The notes: a model not told the origin generated them from the letters alone. Counted from the stretch's first letter, positions 32,021 to 41,274 are shown. The stretch is 44,025 bases of DNA from an uncultured Tropicimonas sp. (GCA_947497945.1 CANMIP010000037.1:1-44025); one strand, 5' to 3'. Made by a program: numbers and translations.

Positions 32021-32599
32021 ATGCGCCTGATCCTCGGCTCGGGCAGCCCGCGCCGCCGCGAGCTGCTGGCCCAGATCGGCGTCGTGGCCGATGACATCCG
32101 TCCGCCCGATATCGACGAGACGCCCCTGAAGGGCGAACTCGCGCGGAGCTATTGCAACCGCATGGCACGGGAAAAGGCGCTGGCCGTAAAGGCTGCTGCC
32201 GACGAGATCGTGCTGTCCGCCGATACGACAGTCGCGCTTGGCCGCCGTATCCTGGGCAAACCGGGCGACGCCGCCGAGGCCGCCGAATTCCTGCACGCGC
32301 TCTCCGGCAGACGACACCGCGTGATCACGGCCGTTGCCGTGCGGATCGGCGACAGGCTGCTGGAGCGCGACAGTGTCAGCGCCGTCAAGATGAAGATGCT
32401 GAGCAACCTGGAGATCAACGCCTATCTCGCCTCCCGTGACTGGGACGGCAAGGCCGGCGGATACTCGATCCAGGGGCCCGCTGGCGCCTTTATTCCGTGG
32501 ATCTCCGGCTCCTACACAGCGATTGTCGGCCTGCCACTCGCCGAGACGGCAAACCTGCTGATCGCCGCGGGCTACCCGCTATACAGGGAAACAGAATGA
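32021..32599 (+). CDS. maf: Maf-type nucleotide pyrophosphatase
   Basis: Maf proteins hydrolyse non-canonical or modified nucleoside triphosphates (dTTP/UTP or m7GTP types), limiting their incorporation. The 192-residue protein shows the signature [11 protein letters not shown] at the N-terminus, the catalytic strand [17 protein letters not shown], and [10 protein letters not shown]-like [17 protein letters not shown]. Length is standard. The TGA overlaps the start of the RNase E/G-like gene (ATGA). Confidence 0.95.
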   Translation: MRLILGSGSPRRRELLAQIGVVADDIRPPDIDETPLKGELARSYCNRMAREKALAVKAAADEIVLSADTTVALGRRILGKPGDAAEAAEFLHALSGRRHRVITAVAVRIGDRLLERDSVSAVKMKMLSNLEINAYLASRDWDGKAGGYSIQGPAGAFIPWISGSYTAIVGLPLAETANLLIAAGYPLYRETE

Positions 32600-33642
32600 A
32601 GGGCAGAAGCGTCTTTCTCGACCACATCGCCGGCCGCGCCGCCGCCGCTCTGGTGATCGATGGCAGCCTCGAGGACTTCCTCGTCACCCCGCCAGAGGAC
32701 GGCCCCGAACCGGTCGGCACGATCTTCCGCGCCGTCGTCGACCGCCCGATCAAGGGCCAGGGCGGTGTCTTCGTCCGCCTGCCTGGCGGCGAGACCGGCT
32801 TCCTGCGCCACGCCAAGGGCCTGTCCGCCGGCCAGCCCGTCCTGGTCCAGACCACCGGATTCGCCGATCCCGGCAAGGCCGCACCGATGACGTTGAAGTT
32901 GCTGTTCAAGTCCAAATTCGCCATCGTGACACCCACTGCGCCGGGGCTCAATGTCTCCCGACAGATCCGCGACGAGGAACGCCGGGCAGAGCTCAAGTTC
33001 CTCGCCGAGGACCTGATGTCGGGCAGCGATTTCGGGCTGATCCTCCGCTCCGAAGCAGAAAACGCCGATGAGACCGACGTCGCGGAGGATATCGCCGAGA
33101 TGCGCAGCCTCGCCGAGGCGATCCTTTCCGGTCAGGATGGCGATCCGGAACGGCTTCTGGATGGTGCCGATGCCCACGCGCTGGCATGGCGCGAATGGGG
33201 CCAGCCGGACGAAATCGAGACCGAGCCGGGTTGCTTTGAAACCCGCGGCATCCTCGACGCCCTTCTGGAGGGCATCGGCAGCGCCACCGCCCTGCCCGGC
33301 GGTGGCTCGATCCTGGTGGAACCGACCCGTGCCATGATTGCGGTCGATGTCAATTCCGGAACGGATTTCTCTCTGGCGGCTGCCCTGAAGGCCAATATCG
33401 AAGCCGCCCGTGCGCTTCCCAGGGCGCTCCGCCTGCGCGGCCTTGGCGGTCAGGTTACGGTGGATTTCGCGCCCCTTCCCAAGAAGGATCGTCGTCAGAT
33501 CGACCAGGTCTTGCGCACTGCATTCAGAACCGATCCTGTCGAAACTTCGCTCGCCGGCTGGACACCTCTCGGGAATTTCGAAGCCCAACGCAAGCGGGAG
33601 CGCCTGCCGCTCGACGCAGAAGTTCTGAAGGCGCTGCAATGA
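32596..33642 (+). CDS. RNase E/G-like endoribonuclease
   Basis: The 348-residue protein resembles the catalytic core of RNase E/G: an N-terminal S1-like segment ([31 protein letters not shown]), then [12 protein letters not shown] and [14 protein letters not shown] with the two Asp residues expected to bind the catalytic Mg, and the [11 protein letters not shown] stretch. The zinc-link CPxCxG and the long C-terminal scaffold are absent, so it is a short form distinct from the main RNase E. ATG 32596 overlaps the maf stop. It presumably acts in RNA processing. Confidence 0.85.
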   Translation: MKGRSVFLDHIAGRAAAALVIDGSLEDFLVTPPEDGPEPVGTIFRAVVDRPIKGQGGVFVRLPGGETGFLRHAKGLSAGQPVLVQTTGFADPGKAAPMTLKLLFKSKFAIVTPTAPGLNVSRQIRDEERRAELKFLAEDLMSGSDFGLILRSEAENADETDVAEDIAEMRSLAEAILSGQDGDPERLLDGADAHALAWREWGQPDEIETEPGCFETRGILDALLEGIGSATALPGGGSILVEPTRAMIAVDVNSGTDFSLAAALKANIEAARALPRALRLRGLGGQVTVDFAPLPKKDRRQIDQVLRTAFRTDPVETSLAGWTPLGNFEAQRKRERLPLDAEVLKALQ

Positions 33643-33815
33643 CTTGCCCCATTTGCCAGGAAAAGAGTCAACCGCGCTATAGCCCGTTCTGTTCTAGGCG
33701 ATGTGCGGATCTCGACCTCTCGCATTGGCTCGATGGAAGCTACGCAATCCAGACCGAAGAACCAGCGCTGCATCTCGACTCCGATGCCGAGAACGGTGCC
33801 CAGCCCAAGCACTGA
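33639..33815 (+). CDS. yacG: DNA gyrase inhibitor YacG
   Basis: A 58-residue zinc-binding protein: [10 protein letters not shown], later YSPFCSRRCADLDLSHWLDGSY. The four Cys ligands (CPIC and CSRRC) and the R-C-A-D-L-D-L-x-x-W-x-x-x-x-Y stretch are characteristic. YacG binds GyrB and blocks DNA binding by gyrase. The ATG overlaps the stop of the RNase gene (ATGA), so it is the last member of the infA-maf-RNase cluster. The run of Ts after its TGA could help termination. Confidence 0.93.
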   Translation: MTCPICQEKSQPRYSPFCSRRCADLDLSHWLDGSYAIQTEEPALHLDSDAENGAQPKH

Positions 33816-33892
33816 CTTTTTTCGTCGTGGCCTCTGGACTTACCCTGAAGCTGCGTCTAGAAGGCTCGAACCCAACGCTAGCGCGTTCCCGT

Positions 33893-33967
33893 GCCCGGGT
33901 AGCTCAGGGGTAGAGCAGTGGATTGAAAATCCTCGTGTCGGTGGTTCGATTCCGCCCCCGGGCACCA
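33893..33967 (+). tRNA. tRNA-Phe (anticodon GAA)
   Basis: A 75-base tRNA with acceptor GCCCGGG/CCCGGGC, discriminator A and encoded CCA (33965-33967). The anticodon loop TTGAAAA gives GAA (positions 33925-33927). The T-arm has GTTCGAT. It follows yacG, as in related genomes, and an integrase remnant starts 61 bases downstream, showing use as an attachment site. Confidence 0.97.
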
Positions 33968-34028
33968 CTCCCCTTAGCAAGCCCCTGTTTCCCTTCAGTT
34001 TTCACCAATGCGAGCTGGAGTGTAGACC

Positions 34029-34268
34029 ATGCTGGAGACCAAAACTGCCGCCTTCACATTTGTGAAGCAAGGGATCTTCTATTTCTCACGTCGTGTCCCG
34101 AGCGACCTTTCCCACCACTATGACACCGACAGGATCAGCTACTCGCTGAGGACCAGATCGGCTGTCGTAGCCAACACCAGGACAACGAGAGCAGCGATGC
34201 AGCTCGACAACCACTGGTACCACCTCCGTGTTCAGGATGTTGACTTGTCCGGAAAGCACCGCCTGCGA
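34029..34268 (+). pseudogene. N-terminal fragment of a phage integrase at tRNA-Phe
   Basis: The first 80 codons after tRNA-Phe read MLETKTAAFTFVKQGIFYFS, then RRVPSDLSHHYDTDRISYSLRTRS. This is the arm-binding N-terminus of integrases in which a Y-x-F-x-R-R-V-P core begins the protein. After about residue 78 the frame passes into transposase-like sequence, so the catalytic domain is gone. It is a relic of an element that once integrated at tRNA-Phe; no second copy of the tRNA 3' end is found in the window. Confidence 0.7.
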
Positions 34269-34316
34269 TGTCAGGGCCAGTCTGTCTTGAGTCAACAAAC
34301 ACCTCATGCGGGGGCT

Positions 34317-35213
34317 GAGCAGAACACAGTCACCCTGGCCAAGCTGGGCATCCCTCGAACGACATTTTATCGGTGGTATGATCGATACCTTCAGCGTGGC
34401 GCGTCCGTTGAACACGAACCGGCCTCAGCGTCCGAGCAGGCGAAGCGTGATGTTCTGGACAAGGCTGCCATCAGACGTCTGTTCGATGCCAGCCGGTGCC
34501 GGTAAGGCGCGCGCAAGATTTGGCACGCTCTGCGCCGGGAAGGACACGACATCGCTCGTGGCACCGTGGAGCGCCTGATGAAAGCCAAGGGTATTCAGGG
34601 TGTTGTCCGGGGCAAGAAGGTCGTCACGACCAATCCTGACACGGCACAGCCATGCCCCGACGACAAGGTGAACCGAGAGTTTGCGGCGGATTTCCCAAAC
34701 CAGCTTTGGGTTTCGGATTTCACCTATGTCTCCAGCTGGCAGGGAATGGTTTACGTAGCCTTCGTGATCGATGTTTTCGCCCGCAAGATCGTCGGGTGGC
34801 GCGTCTCGACCTCGATGTCGACCGGTTTCGTGCTGGATGCCTTGAACCAAGCCATCTGCCAGAGGGCTCCGTCCGAGGCCGACAAGCTGATCCATCACAG
34901 CGACCGTGGCGGCCAATACCTGTCGATCAAATACACCGAGCAACTGGCCGAAGCAGGAATCGACACCTCGGTCGGTAGCGTCGGGGACAGTTATGACAAT
35001 GCTCTGGCCGAAAGCATCATCGGATTGTTCAAGACCGAAGTTATCAACTTCATCGGCCCCTGGAAGTCAGTTGGCCAGGTCGAATGGGAGACGTTGAAAT
35101 GGATCGACTGGTACAACAACGAGCGCCTGCACAGCGCCATCGGATACGTCACGCCGCAAGAAGCAGAGGAGGCCTTCTACGAAGCCTTGAACGCTGACGA
35201 AAAAGCAACCTAA
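34317..35213 (+). pseudogene. IS3-family transposase genes, broken
   Basis: In frame with the integrase fragment, residues reading TLAKLGIPRTTFYRWYDRYLQRG (34317-34403) look like a transposase helix-turn-helix, directly joined to an IS3-type OrfB from about 34401. OrfB is interrupted by TAA at 34503-34505, where relatives have Tyr (YGARKIW). After it the frame continues KIWHALRREGHDIARGTVERL and an intact rve core: WVSDFTYV, HHSDRGGQY and NALAESIIGLFKTE carry the D-D-E triad. A start at 34566 could still give 215 residues. Terminal inverted repeats are not evident, so the copy is likely immobile. Confidence 0.8.
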
Positions 35214-35441
35214 TCATTGAACCAAACCCTCTCCGGTAGAGATTGATGCGCCGACCCTGTTCGGGTCCCAACTTGTGGCGGTCCCTGTTCAGACAGGTGC
35301 GTCGACCACGGAGCGAAGCTTGAACCCAGCCAGGATACAATGCCAGCGCGGCAAAACCGCCCGAAGACTATACAGATGCAACCCGATTGGCGAAAACGAG
35401 TTCGGGTTGGTCTGACACCGCCCTATGGATAGACACATTTG
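35214..35441. other. Intergenic between IS3 remnant and lacI-type gene
   Basis: About 230 bases. The first 30 (TTGAACCAAACCCTCTCCGG) may hold the worn right end of the IS3-type element. No gene or terminator can be supported. Confidence 0.35.
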
Positions 35442-36473
35442 TCAGGGTGAGGCCCCCATGGTGGGACATGAGTTGCCCGCCACTGGCCGCAGGGTGGAGC
35501 GCTCGACCACGGTGCAGGGGAATATCCGGGCTTCGGGATGGCGGTCAGGCTCATCCAGCATGGCAAGCATCATCTCGATCGACGAGCCCACGATCTGGCG
35601 GATCGGCTGGTGAATCGTGGTCAAGGCGATGTTTTCCCATCGCGCCATTTCCATATCGTTCAGCCCGATGATCCCGATGTCATCAGGGGAGGACAGGCCA
35701 CTTTCCCGAATCGCCGATAGCGCCCCAATCGACAAAACATCGTCGCCGCAGAAATAGGCTTGTGCGGGCCGTGATTCCAGGAACCGCGACATCTCGAAAC
35801 GTCCGGCATCGAAGGTATAGGCGCCGGCGAAGGAGTGGCTCACGCTCACGTCGGGATGTTTTGCCAGCTCCTCCACGAAGCCGGCATAGCGGTCCTGCGT
35901 CGAGGTCGACGATTCCGGCCCTCCCAGGAAAGCGACATTGTCATACTTGCGCGAGATCAGTTCGCGTGCAGCCATGCGTCCGCATTCGACATTGTCGATG
36001 CCCACCACATGAACCTGTGGCGTGGCGACCGACCGGCCGAACGCATGCACCACCGGGATACCGGCGTCCCGAAACGCCACGGCAAATCCCGGCGGCAGCG
36101 TGGAGGATGCAACAACGACCCCGTCGACGGAATATTGCCGCATCATGCGAATGGAGTTTCTGGGGTCGACGTCGTCCGAAAGATTCAGCAGCAGGGGGCG
36201 CAGGCCAACGTTCTGCAAGCCGCGGGTGAACAGGTCGAAGACTTCAAGGAAAATCGGATTGTGAAAGTTGTTCGACACCAAACCGATCATCTTCGTGCTT
36301 CCGGTGGTCAGCGACGAGGCAAGCGCGTTGGGATGATACCCCAGTTCCTTGGCCGCGCCTTCGACGCGCTCGCGCATCTTTTGCGATACCGAGGCGCCCG
36401 GTGTGAACGTTCGCGACACGGCCGAACGCGATACACCCGCTCGCTCCGCCACATCCTTCAATGTCACCGGCAT
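35442..36473 (-). CDS. LacI-family transcription regulator
   Basis: The 343-residue protein begins MPVTLKDVAERAGVSRSAVSRTF, the LacI-type helix-turn-helix, with the hinge-helix region HPNALASSLTTGSTKMIGLV after it. The rest is a periplasmic-binding-protein-like sensor domain (VDGVVVASSTLPP, VGIDNVECGRMAARELISR, FCGDDVLSIGALSAIRESGL, GIIGLNDMEMARWENIALTTIHQP). ATG 36473 follows GGTGGA by about 7 bases; upstream in-frame sequence is not protein-like. It is the last gene downstream of a sugar ABC transport set on the same strand and probably represses it in response to the transported sugar. Confidence 0.92.
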   Translation of the reverse strand: MPVTLKDVAERAGVSRSAVSRTFTPGASVSQKMRERVEGAAKELGYHPNALASSLTTGSTKMIGLVSNNFHNPIFLEVFDLFTRGLQNVGLRPLLLNLSDDVDPRNSIRMMRQYSVDGVVVASSTLPPGFAVAFRDAGIPVVHAFGRSVATPQVHVVGIDNVECGRMAARELISRKYDNVAFLGGPESSTSTQDRYAGFVEELAKHPDVSVSHSFAGAYTFDAGRFEMSRFLESRPAQAYFCGDDVLSIGALSAIRESGLSSPDDIGIIGLNDMEMARWENIALTTIHQPIRQIVGSSIEMMLAMLDEPDRHPEARIFPCTVVERSTLRPVAGNSCPTMGASP

Positions 36474-36799
36474 CGGTATTCCACCTTCGTTATGAACTCG
36501 CCGATAGACGAATGCGTCATCCGGAGCTGTGCGATGGCAGTCGATTTCCTCCAGACAGGTGATGAAGGAGAAGTCATTCTCGTTCTGACGGTGGGCGGGA
36601 CAGCTCGGCCCGCGGCCGGCAGGGGCGAGGACTTCGGTCTTTCGCGTTCCCCCGACGCCTTCGCCGCGCTTTCCCCGTCCCCAAGAGGATAGAGCGCAAA
36701 CCCGACATATCCCCAACCAGCACGATCGGGCGTGATGTCATTAGCCTTGTCGTGGGGTCCGTCGGGCCCGAGCTGCAGGTCTGCTATCGCTTCTCCCAT
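36474..36799. other. Gap upstream of lacI-type gene
   Basis: About 325 bases without a credible gene between the dioxygenase stop and the regulator start. It should contain the regulator promoter, but I see no convincing -35/-10 pair or LacI-type palindrome. Confidence 0.4.
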
Positions 36800-37951
36800 C
36801 TAGGGCACGCGGCGCGCGCTGTTTTCTTCCAGCGCTGCGTTGAAGTCATCCACGCCCATCCCCGTGTCCAGCGCACGCGCGAGGAGTTCGGCCTGGCTTT
36901 CCGAGGCCAGCCCGCCGATGGGCGGATCGGTGTCGAGATTGGTCGGGAAGGGGTAGCCCTCAGCGGCGGCCCCGATCGCCGCCGCACGCGCGGCACCGGT
37001 CAGGTTCAGGTCCCGCAGGGCGGGGAAGAGCCGACGCACCATCCCGGGTCGGTCTATCCGCTCCAGCGTGCGCCCCATGGCCGAACCGATCTGCATCAGG
37101 TTCGCCATTCGTTGGATATTCGAGGACCGGTTTTCGCCCGCGGCATGGAATAGTGCGGGGTTGAAGAACAGCCCATCGCCCTTCTGCAGCGGCAATTGCA
37201 CATGGCGCCGCTCGAAGAGATCGCGGAACGCGGGCAGCAATGCCGCCACATATCCCGGCCCGTAGCGTTGCGAGTTCGGCAGAAGCTTCGTCGGTCCGCT
37301 TTCGACCGGCATGTCGCAATGGGCCACGGCGCCCTGAAGGGTCAGGGCCGGGGAAAGGCGATGCGCATGTGCCGGAAATGCCTGGGCCTGATCCTGAGTC
37401 ACGAAGCCGAGATGATAGTCGCGATGGCAGGTCTGCGGCTTGCCTCCGGGCCGCACGAGGTTGACCTGCGTGGTCATTTGCCACCATGGGCCCAACCAGG
37501 CTTCGCTGACCGCGGCGACGGCCGGGCTGGCAAAGTAGCGGGCAAACAGGTGCGGGTCGCGCAGACAGAGCTTCTGAAGGGAGTTCCACACCCGCTCATT
37601 GGCCCCGCGTTCGCCAAAATGATCTCCACCGGTGTTGAGCGCGCTTTCTTCTCCGATGATCGCCTCGAAAGCAGTTGTGGCCGCATCGACCGCGTCGAGG
37701 TCGGGGATCGCACCTTTCAGGACCAGGACCCCCGAGAGATCACCCAGAACCTGCGCCCATTCTGCCAACAGCGCCCGGCGCGTGTCGGGCGCGGCAAGGG
37801 CAGCCTCGATCTCCATCGCCGTGTAGATGGGAATGTTGAATTCCACGCTGCTGGCAAATCGCAGCCGGCCGGGATCAAGCGGTTCGGAGATCAGCGCCTC
37901 GAATTCTTCGATCTTGCAGTCGGACGGCGTGAAGGTGAAATGGCTGCTCAT
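36800..37951 (-). CDS. Phytanoyl-CoA dioxygenase family protein
   Basis: The 383-residue protein has the PhyH-type Fe(II)/2-oxoglutarate oxygenase layout: HRDYHLGF (His-x-Asp metal pair) in the middle, SGPTKLLPNSQRYGPGY, and KGDGLFFNPALFHAAGENRSSNIQR with the distal His and the 2-oxoglutarate-binding Arg. AAAGGA lies 7 bases before ATG 37951. In the same strand and close behind an ABC sugar transporter, it may hydroxylate the imported compound or a derivative, inferred from position. A substrate cannot be named. Confidence 0.87.
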   Translation of the reverse strand: MSSHFTFTPSDCKIEEFEALISEPLDPGRLRFASSVEFNIPIYTAMEIEAALAAPDTRRALLAEWAQVLGDLSGVLVLKGAIPDLDAVDAATTAFEAIIGEESALNTGGDHFGERGANERVWNSLQKLCLRDPHLFARYFASPAVAAVSEAWLGPWWQMTTQVNLVRPGGKPQTCHRDYHLGFVTQDQAQAFPAHAHRLSPALTLQGAVAHCDMPVESGPTKLLPNSQRYGPGYVAALLPAFRDLFERRHVQLPLQKGDGLFFNPALFHAAGENRSSNIQRMANLMQIGSAMGRTLERIDRPGMVRRLFPALRDLNLTGAARAAAIGAAAEGYPFPTNLDTDPPIGGLASESQAELLARALDTGMGVDDFNAALEENSARRVP

Positions 37952-37954
37952 GAT

Positions 37955-38275
37955 CTATCCTTTTCTGGTGGGGACACCACGCCGGGCCTGTAGCGGTCTG
38001 AACCCGGCTTAAAAAGCTGGCGGGTCTCGACCTCATTCCGCAACAACAGGGACACGATATGGCCCTCATCGCTCGCTTGGTTCAGGGTCTTGAAACTGGC
38101 GCCAGTCCTGGGCGATCTCATCGACTTGCCGCAGGTCGGAGCGGCATTGGTCCCGCGCCGTCTCGGAGAAAGGCGCGGCCATCGCCACCTGCTCGATACC
38201 GGGTTCCGGCGCGACCATCCCAATATGCGACTGGCTGATTTGCCCTGCGCCGAGGAATACAGATCGGATGCACAT
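37955..38275 (-). pseudogene. Remnant of a dinucleotide-binding oxidoreductase (possibly Gfo/Idh type)
   Basis: Between the ATPase and dioxygenase genes a 69-residue frame (ATG 38275, 13 bases after the ATPase stop) starts CIRSVFLGAGQISQSHIGMVA, like the Rossmann strand and G-x-G-x-I-x-x-x-H of Gfo/Idh/MocA oxidoreductases, but ends at 38066. Just after it another frame is protein-like (DEGHIVSLLLRNEVETRQLF, then KPGSDRYRPG) up to the dioxygenase start. I read this as an operon oxidoreductase gene reduced by internal deletion and frameshift. An intact small protein is the alternative. Confidence 0.35.
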
Positions 38276-38288
38276 GCCACGTCCCCGG

Positions 38289-39068
38289 TCAGAGTGCGTG
38301 TTCCATGTATTCCTCGCCGGTTTTCGCGCCGGTGATATAGGCCACGATGTCCTGACCGTCCGTCTCCTCCTTTTTCAGATTCGCCACGATGCGGCCGCGA
38401 CGGAACACCACGATCCGGTCGACGAGTTCCATCACCTGCCGCATGTTGTGGCTGATAAGGATCAGCGGCTCCCCCTGGTCCTTCAAGGTCTTGATGATGT
38501 TTTCCACCTGCGCGGTTTCCTGCACGCCCAAGGCCGCGGTCGGTTCGTCCATGATGGTCAGACGGGAATGGAAGGTCGCGGTGCGGGCAATCGCGACGCA
38601 TTGGCGCTGACCGCCAGACATGTTTCGGATCGTGTTGCGGATGTTGGGGATCTTCACCGCAGTCTTGTTCAGACCGTCAATCGTGGCCTGCCGCATGCCC
38701 TTGTAGTCAAGGATGCGGAACGGACCAAGCCAATCGGCAAAGGTCTTCTCACGCCCCAAGAAGAGGTTGTCCGGCACGTCAAGATCATCTGCCAGCGCCA
38801 GCGTCTGGAACACGGTCTCGATCCCGGCTTCGCGGGCATCGAGCGGCCCGGCAAAATGGACCTCGTCGCCATACAGCCAGACCTGGCCACGGGTGCGTTG
38901 CTCGACCCCGGTGATCTGGCGGACAAATGTCGATTTGCCCGCGCCATTGTCGCCCATGATGGCAACATGTTCGCCCTTTCGGATTTCGAAATCGGCCCCT
39001 TCGAGCGCGTGAACACCACCATAATGCTTGGTCAGATCCACGGTTTTGAGAACAACGTCCTGATTCAT
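38289..39068 (-). CDS. Sugar ABC transporter ATP-binding protein
   Basis: The 259-residue ATPase has one nucleotide-binding domain: Walker A GDNGAGKST, Q-loop region ETVFQTLALADDLDVPDNLFLG, signature MSGGQRQ, Walker B LTIMDEPTAALG and switch His in LISHNM. The FLGRE and VFRRGRIVANL segments are of the ribose/xylose importer class (CUT2), where single-domain versions occur. ATG 39068 is preferred, with AGGACAGG directly upstream, over an earlier in-frame start inside the permease end. It energises sugar import with the permease 16 bases upstream. Confidence 0.94.
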   Translation of the reverse strand: MNQDVVLKTVDLTKHYGGVHALEGADFEIRKGEHVAIMGDNGAGKSTFVRQITGVEQRTRGQVWLYGDEVHFAGPLDAREAGIETVFQTLALADDLDVPDNLFLGREKTFADWLGPFRILDYKGMRQATIDGLNKTAVKIPNIRNTIRNMSGGQRQCVAIARTATFHSRLTIMDEPTAALGVQETAQVENIIKTLKDQGEPLILISHNMRQVMELVDRIVVFRRGRIVANLKKEETDGQDIVAYITGAKTGEEYMEHAL

Positions 39069-39084
39069 ATCCTGTCCTTCTGTC

Positions 39085-40158
39085 TCAAGCTCGGCTGCGT
39101 TGGCGATATTGGTCGAGCACGACCGCGGCAATGATGATGCCCCCCATGGCCATCAGCTGATAGGATCCATCGAGCTTGATATACGTGAAGCCGGACCTGA
39201 TGACGCCGATGACCATTGCGCCCAACACCGTGCCGACAATCGACCCGCGTCCGCCCTTCAGGCTGATGCCACCGATCACGGCCATGGCGATTGCGAACAA
39301 CTCGTAGAATTCCCCCATACCGGCCTGGGCCGTCGATCCCTTGGAACTCAACACAATCCCGGCAAAGGCCGCCAGCATCGACGCGAGCATGTAGACCAGA
39401 ACCTTGTGGCGCTTGACGTTGATGCCCGACATCCTGGCGGCTTCTTCGTTCGAGCCGATGGCGTAGGTGTGCTTTCCATAGACCGTGAACTTGAGGATCA
39501 GTTGAAAGACAACCGCCAGCGACAGGAACCAGACCACCGGCATCATGCCCGAGCCGATGAACTTGTACCCTTCGGTCGGGAACGAAACGGGGCGGCCTCC
39601 GGACCACCACAGCGCAATGCCGCGGCAGATCAGGAACATGCCAAGCGTGGCGATGAAGGGAGGAATCCGGAAATAGGCGATGAACGTGCCGTTTATCGCG
39701 CCGATAATGGCCCCGAACGTCAATCCGACGGCGATGGGAACGATTGTCGGCAGGTCCATGGCCCAAAGCCCGAAAACTGCCTTTGGGTTTGGGTTGCCGT
39801 TCACAAGCTCGGTCTGTGCAAAACTCATCGCGATCATGGCGGTCGCGGCGACCAGGGGGCCGGAACTGAGGTCAATGCCGGCCGTGATGATGACCTGGGT
39901 GACGCCGAGGGCAATGATGCCGATGATCGCCACCTGCAGGATGATGATCTTCAAGCGTGCTTCGTTGAAAATGGAGTCGAAACGATCCCTGGTATCAAAC
40001 AGGAAACTCTGCCCTTTCATGTAGGGCAGCAACTGGCCGGCCACCTCGAAGAGCGCGACGATGATAATCAGCGCCAGGAGGATGTTCATTTCATTGGGCC
40101 AGGACCTTTTTTGTTTGTCAAAGGTCAGTCCGCCGGTTCCATGGCTGGTATCCGCCAT
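39085..40158 (-). CDS. Sugar ABC transporter permease (CUT2 class)
   Basis: The 357-residue membrane protein has some 8-10 hydrophobic segments and the typical permease stretches of ribose-type importers: ALGVTQVIITAGIDLSSGPLVA, FGAIIGAINGTFIAYFRIPPFIATLGM, YAIGSNEEAARMSGINVKRHK (the EAA-like cytoplasmic loop) and AMAVIGGISLKGGRGSIVGTVLGA. It forms the inner-membrane channel with the neighbouring ATPase. It is separated from the binding-protein gene by a strong hairpin, which should lower its expression relative to the binding protein. Confidence 0.95.
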   Translation of the reverse strand: MADTSHGTGGLTFDKQKRSWPNEMNILLALIIIVALFEVAGQLLPYMKGQSFLFDTRDRFDSIFNEARLKIIILQVAIIGIIALGVTQVIITAGIDLSSGPLVAATAMIAMSFAQTELVNGNPNPKAVFGLWAMDLPTIVPIAVGLTFGAIIGAINGTFIAYFRIPPFIATLGMFLICRGIALWWSGGRPVSFPTEGYKFIGSGMMPVVWFLSLAVVFQLILKFTVYGKHTYAIGSNEEAARMSGINVKRHKVLVYMLASMLAAFAGIVLSSKGSTAQAGMGEFYELFAIAMAVIGGISLKGGRGSIVGTVLGAMVIGVIRSGFTYIKLDGSYQLMAMGGIIIAAVVLDQYRQRSRA

Positions 40159-40191
40159 TTCTTACGCCCCCTGTGTCAACGCCATAGCGTT

Positions 40192-40220
40192 GCAGGACGG
40201 AGCCAAGGGCTCCGTCCTGC
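40192..40220 (-). promoter_or_regulatory. Intercistronic hairpin between binding protein and permease genes
   Basis: GCAGGACGGAGCC (40192-40204) and its perfect inverse complement (40208-40220) are separated by only AAG: a 13-bp, GC-rich stem with no mismatch. It lies 20 bases after the binding-protein stop and 34 before the permease start. There is no T-run, so it is more likely an mRNA-stabilising or partly attenuating stem that lets the binding protein be made in excess, as in other binding-protein operons. Confidence 0.7.
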
Positions 40221-40239
40221 GAATTGCTTCTGATTGAAC

Positions 40240-41181
40240 TCAGTTCTTGTCGAGGAAGTCGGCCATGTTCGCCGGGGTCACAAGAACGAAGGGGATGTAG
40301 ACTTTCTGATCTACGTCTTCGCCTTTCGTCAGCGCGATCGCCGTATCGACAGAGCCCGCGCCCTGACCAAAGGCATCCTGGAACACGGTGACGTCGTAGT
40401 CGCCGGATTGCATGGCAACCAGGGCGTCCTGGCTCGCGTCGACGCCGCCAACCTGTACGTCGGCCATGTCCATGCCGCCTGCCTTCATCGCCTGAATCGC
40501 GCCGATAGCCATTTCGTCGTTATTGGCCAGGACGAAATCGAAGGGCTCACCCGAGGACATCCAGTTGGTCATGAGGTCCTGGGCTTCATCGCGGGACCAG
40601 TTGGCGGTCTGCTCGTCAATCAGCGTCATGAAGTTGCACATATCCATGCCGATGACGTCGTGCACATCCTTCGAACGCTGAACTGCGGCCTGGTTCGACA
40701 GCTGGCCGTTCATCAGGTAGCCACGGGCACCGCCGGCCTTCCCGTCGGCCCGCAGATTGTTACAGATCTGGAAAGCCGAAAGCGTGCCGGATTCAATCTC
40801 GTTCGACGCCACAAAGGCTTGCGTCGGTGGAAGCTCGTTGACGTTGTCGGGCTCGCGGTTGACGAATACCAGCGGCACGTCGCCGGCGGCTTCGGTCACG
40901 GCGGCGCCGGCCGAGGTATCGACGATGTTCACGATGATCGCGTCAACGCCCGAGGCCACGAAGTTCTTCACCTGGTCGATCTGCTTTGCGAGATCGTCGG
41001 TGGCGTCCTCCATCTGCAGCTCGACACCATCAAGGCTGTCGGCGTGCTCTGTCATACCATTTCGCATGACGGTCAGCCAGTTATCGTCGAAACGCGAGAT
41101 CGTCGCGCCGATTTCAAGCGCGAACGCAGAAGTGCTCATAACGGACATGAGCGCCGTCGCGGCAACAATAGTTCTTTTCAT
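40240..41181 (-). CDS. Periplasmic sugar-binding protein of ABC transporter
   Basis: The 313-residue protein has a Sec signal peptide (MKRTIVAATALMSVMSTSAFA, then LEIGATISRFDDNW) and the fold of ribose/galactose-type binding proteins: KNFVASGVDAIIVNIVDTSAG, VPLVFVNREP, FVLANNDEMAIGAIQAM and VGGVDASQDALVAM. GGGAGGA lies about 6 bases before ATG 41181; earlier in-frame starts would bury the signal peptide. It captures the substrate in the periplasm for the permease and ATPase downstream. The substrate is probably a sugar or polyol. Confidence 0.95.
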   Translation of the reverse strand: MKRTIVAATALMSVMSTSAFALEIGATISRFDDNWLTVMRNGMTEHADSLDGVELQMEDATDDLAKQIDQVKNFVASGVDAIIVNIVDTSAGAAVTEAAGDVPLVFVNREPDNVNELPPTQAFVASNEIESGTLSAFQICNNLRADGKAGGARGYLMNGQLSNQAAVQRSKDVHDVIGMDMCNFMTLIDEQTANWSRDEAQDLMTNWMSSGEPFDFVLANNDEMAIGAIQAMKAGGMDMADVQVGGVDASQDALVAMQSGDYDVTVFQDAFGQGAGSVDTAIALTKGEDVDQKVYIPFVLVTPANMADFLDKN

Positions 41182-41274
41182 GAGTGTCCTCCCTGATCGG
41201 TGCCCGGCACACACCTGTTGTTTTTGCCGGAAAGCCCCTGTTTCGAGGCTGTTCACCCTCGCTTCATGCGGCTC

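Noticed and set aside
39100-41196. Two long plus-strand frames opposite the ABC transporter genes
   Set aside because: They are antisense to permease and binding protein; rich in His, Asp and Arg with no coherent hydrophobic core.
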